Below the pieces are notes generated by a model, which saw nothing but the letters and a program-made list of their open reading frames with translations, had not been told where the DNA came from and ran no database searches. DNA of 43,102 nt from Acidobacteriota bacterium (GTDB lineage Bacteria > Acidobacteriota > Holophagae > Acanthopleuribacterales > Acanthopleuribacteraceae), in contig JASJCB010000089.1 in assembly GCA_030066195.1 (NCBI GenBank), positions 1 to 43,102 of the forward strand, given 5' to 3'. A program made the position numbers and the translations under genes. This document shows positions 42,115 to 43,102 of this stretch, one piece after another (position 1 is the stretch's first letter; every line of letters starts with the position of its first letter).

Positions 42115-42692
42115 TTGGTCGCCTTGACTTGAAGCTTCGGATGTGACACCAGGCAATGCCAAACCACCGCCTGAAACCCCTCGGCATGAGGCGTGACACG
42201 ATCCGGGTTGACCACGGGCACCACCACCACCACGTCACCCACCTTTGCCGTGTAACCGCCGTCGCGACTGACGATACCCAGCACGGACGCGCCGCGCTCG
42301 CGCGCCAGATCCAAGGCGCGGATGATGTTCACGCTGACATTCTTCTCGGCATTGCCGCCGCCCACGCTCAATACGAAGACGGCGTCCTTCTCGTTCAACT
42401 TGCTTACCTGAAGCCAACCGGAGAAGACAGTCTCCCAACCCTCGTCATTGGTGCGCGCGGTCAGTTCCGAGACATTGTCGGCGGGCGCATAGGTCTCGAT
42501 GCCGCAGAGTTTGCGGAAATCATTGACCGCGTGACTGCCGTTGGCCGCACTGCCGCCGACCCCGATGATGAACAAGCGTCCACCCCGTTCGCGAACCTCT
42601 GCCAGGGTTTGCGCCATGGCCTCGATCCGGGCGGTATCTATTTGAGAACATACTTGTGCCGCTTCCTGGAAGTATGTTTGAGCATGTGACAT
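42108..42692 (-). CDS. gmhA: SIS-domain sugar isomerase, GmhA-like
   Basis: A 194-residue SIS-fold protein similar to sedoheptulose-7-phosphate isomerase. IIGVGGSAANGSHAVNDFRK matches the GNGGSAA-x3-H-x3-E phosphate and metal site, with Asp at the Glu position. VFVLSVGGGNAEKNVSVNI is the second phosphate loop. VTPHAEGFQAVVWHCLVSHP is the C-terminal helix that carries Q/H ligands in GmhA, here with E. The changes suggest a variant substrate or metal site, so the symbol is tentative. It is the first gene of the 12-kb operon, with GGAGCG before ATG 42692. Confidence 0.78.
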   Translation of the reverse strand: MSHAQTYFQEAAQVCSQIDTARIEAMAQTLAEVRERGGRLFIIGVGGSAANGSHAVNDFRKLCGIETYAPADNVSELTARTNDEGWETVFSGWLQVSKLNEKDAVFVLSVGGGNAEKNVSVNIIRALDLARERGASVLGIVSRDGGYTAKVGDVVVVVPVVNPDRVTPHAEGFQAVVWHCLVSHPKLQVKATKW

Positions 42693-42726
42693 AAACGTTG
42701 CGCTCCAAGATTCAACTTGAGCATAG

Positions 42727-42755
42727 ATCTTAGTTGATTCGCACTATTTTTGCAA
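42727..42755 (-). promoter_or_regulatory. Putative promoter of the heptose operon
   Basis: On the minus strand TTGCAA (plus positions 42750-42755) and TAAGAT (42727-42732) are 17 bp apart, each a 4/6 match to the sigma70 hexamers. Transcription would start near 42720, giving a leader of about 28 nt to ATG 42692. It is the only reasonable pair close to the operon start, but it is weak. Confidence 0.4.
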
Positions 42756-42939
42756 CCTGTTGCAGTGCCGGAGCCAGGGTGCCGTTAAAGTCGAGCGAAT
42801 TTGCAGGTTGCCACGTGATTATCCGGCGCCGAGCCAATCCTTGCTCTAAAAAACAAAAAGAAAATCGATGCATAAAACAACCAAGCCACTCTCTATGCTG
42901 CATAAACCCCCACTTAGTCGAAATATGTTGCAACTTCTC

Positions 42940-43070
42940 AAAAAGCCCGGGTTAGATAAAGAGTAGCGTGAACAAGGCCCACCTGGCGCAACCCGGGTAT
43001 GGAACCGAAAGCCGGCCTGAATGATGACCCTGCTTATGAGCAAGGTGGGTTTTGTTCGCGTCGGAGGGAC
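42940..43070 (+). ncRNA. Candidate structured RNA at the right edge
   Basis: Plus positions 42966-42984 can pair with 43043-43061 over 19 bp if G-U pairs are allowed; four pairs are G-U or U-G on the plus-strand RNA and would be mismatches on the minus strand, which points to plus-strand transcription. The enclosed 58 nt include a UGCU-UAUG-AGCA hairpin (43031-43042) and a GGGU/ACCC pairing (42995-42998 with 43027-43030). A weak TTGCAA (42928-42933) / TTAGAT (42952-42957) pair lies just upstream. Separately, CCCGGGTT (42946-42953) and AACCCGGG (42990-42997) are inverted repeats, followed on the minus strand by CTTTTT. No coding frame is convincing between 42693 and 43102. I could not match it to a known RNA; 6S RNA is one family to test. 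Confidence 0.35.
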
Positions 43071-43102
43071 CAGAAAAAAACGCGACGTATGTACGGAGAC
43101 CG

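Noticed and set aside
42730..42933. 67-codon minus-strand frame upstream of the heptose operon
   Set aside because: No family signal and poor SD spacing; it spans the predicted operon promoter.
42960..42972. ops/JUMPstart antitermination element (GTAGCGTG-like string)
   Set aside because: AGTAGCGTG occurs on the plus strand while the sugar operon is on the minus strand, and the rest of the ops sequence is missing.

Overview
The window looks like chromosomal DNA of a Gram-negative, respiring, chemotactic bacterium with moderately high G+C. Evidence for this is a heptose (LPS/capsule-type) sugar operon, a SURF1 cytochrome oxidase assembly factor, a class 2 (quinone-linked) PyrD, an MCP and lipoprotein or Sec signal peptides. 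The mix of six-bladed propeller proteins, a giant Ser/Thr kinase-ATPase-histidine kinase and an M43 protease would suit Acidobacteriota (for example Holophagae/Acanthopleuribacter-like). That placement is a guess from gene style, not from a marker gene.

Layout. 1-3139 (minus strand): a secreted propeller protein, a two-gene nucleotidyltransferase-like pair, and moaE/moaD. 3140-7203 (plus): a YfcC-type transporter, SURF1 and a secreted M43 metalloprotease, followed by a striking array of about twelve 41-bp tandem repeats (7216-7720). 7736-10229 (minus): an MCP preceded by a small ABC_sub_bind-like exported protein. 10712-12390 (plus): a sigma70-type promoter, a winged-helix protein and pyrD. 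12397-14654 (minus): sthA overlapping an HDOD gene. 14791-17544 (minus): a tightly coupled three-gene cassette of an ATP-dependent DNA ligase and two proteins of unknown function. 17810-23053 (minus): a 1,747-residue hybrid kinase. 23227-26397: a GH13 lipoprotein and a divergent serine hydrolase. 26862-30712 (plus): an unusual operon with an 8-codon leader ORF, a single-pass membrane protein, two tiny exported peptides sharing a QSTGP motif, and two exported propeller-like proteins. 30730-42692 (minus): a 12-kb, 13-gene operon for a modified heptose.

How the genes work together. In the heptose operon a transaldolase, GmhA-like isomerase, GmhB phosphatase and a reversed-order HldE-like fusion would make a nucleotide-activated heptose. 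Three SDR enzymes, a Gfo/Idh oxidoreductase, a UDP-glucose-dehydrogenase relative lacking the catalytic Cys, two methyltransferases and a stand-alone E1 alpha/beta TPP enzyme would then tailor it, possibly to a methylated branched-chain sugar. No glycosyltransferase is present. 

The best candidates for undescribed biology are the ligase cassette (14791-17544), the small exported peptide/propeller operon (26862-30712), the terminator-like 41-bp repeat array (7216-7720), and the unusual enzymology of the heptose operon. No tRNA, rRNA, transposase or CRISPR array was recognised.
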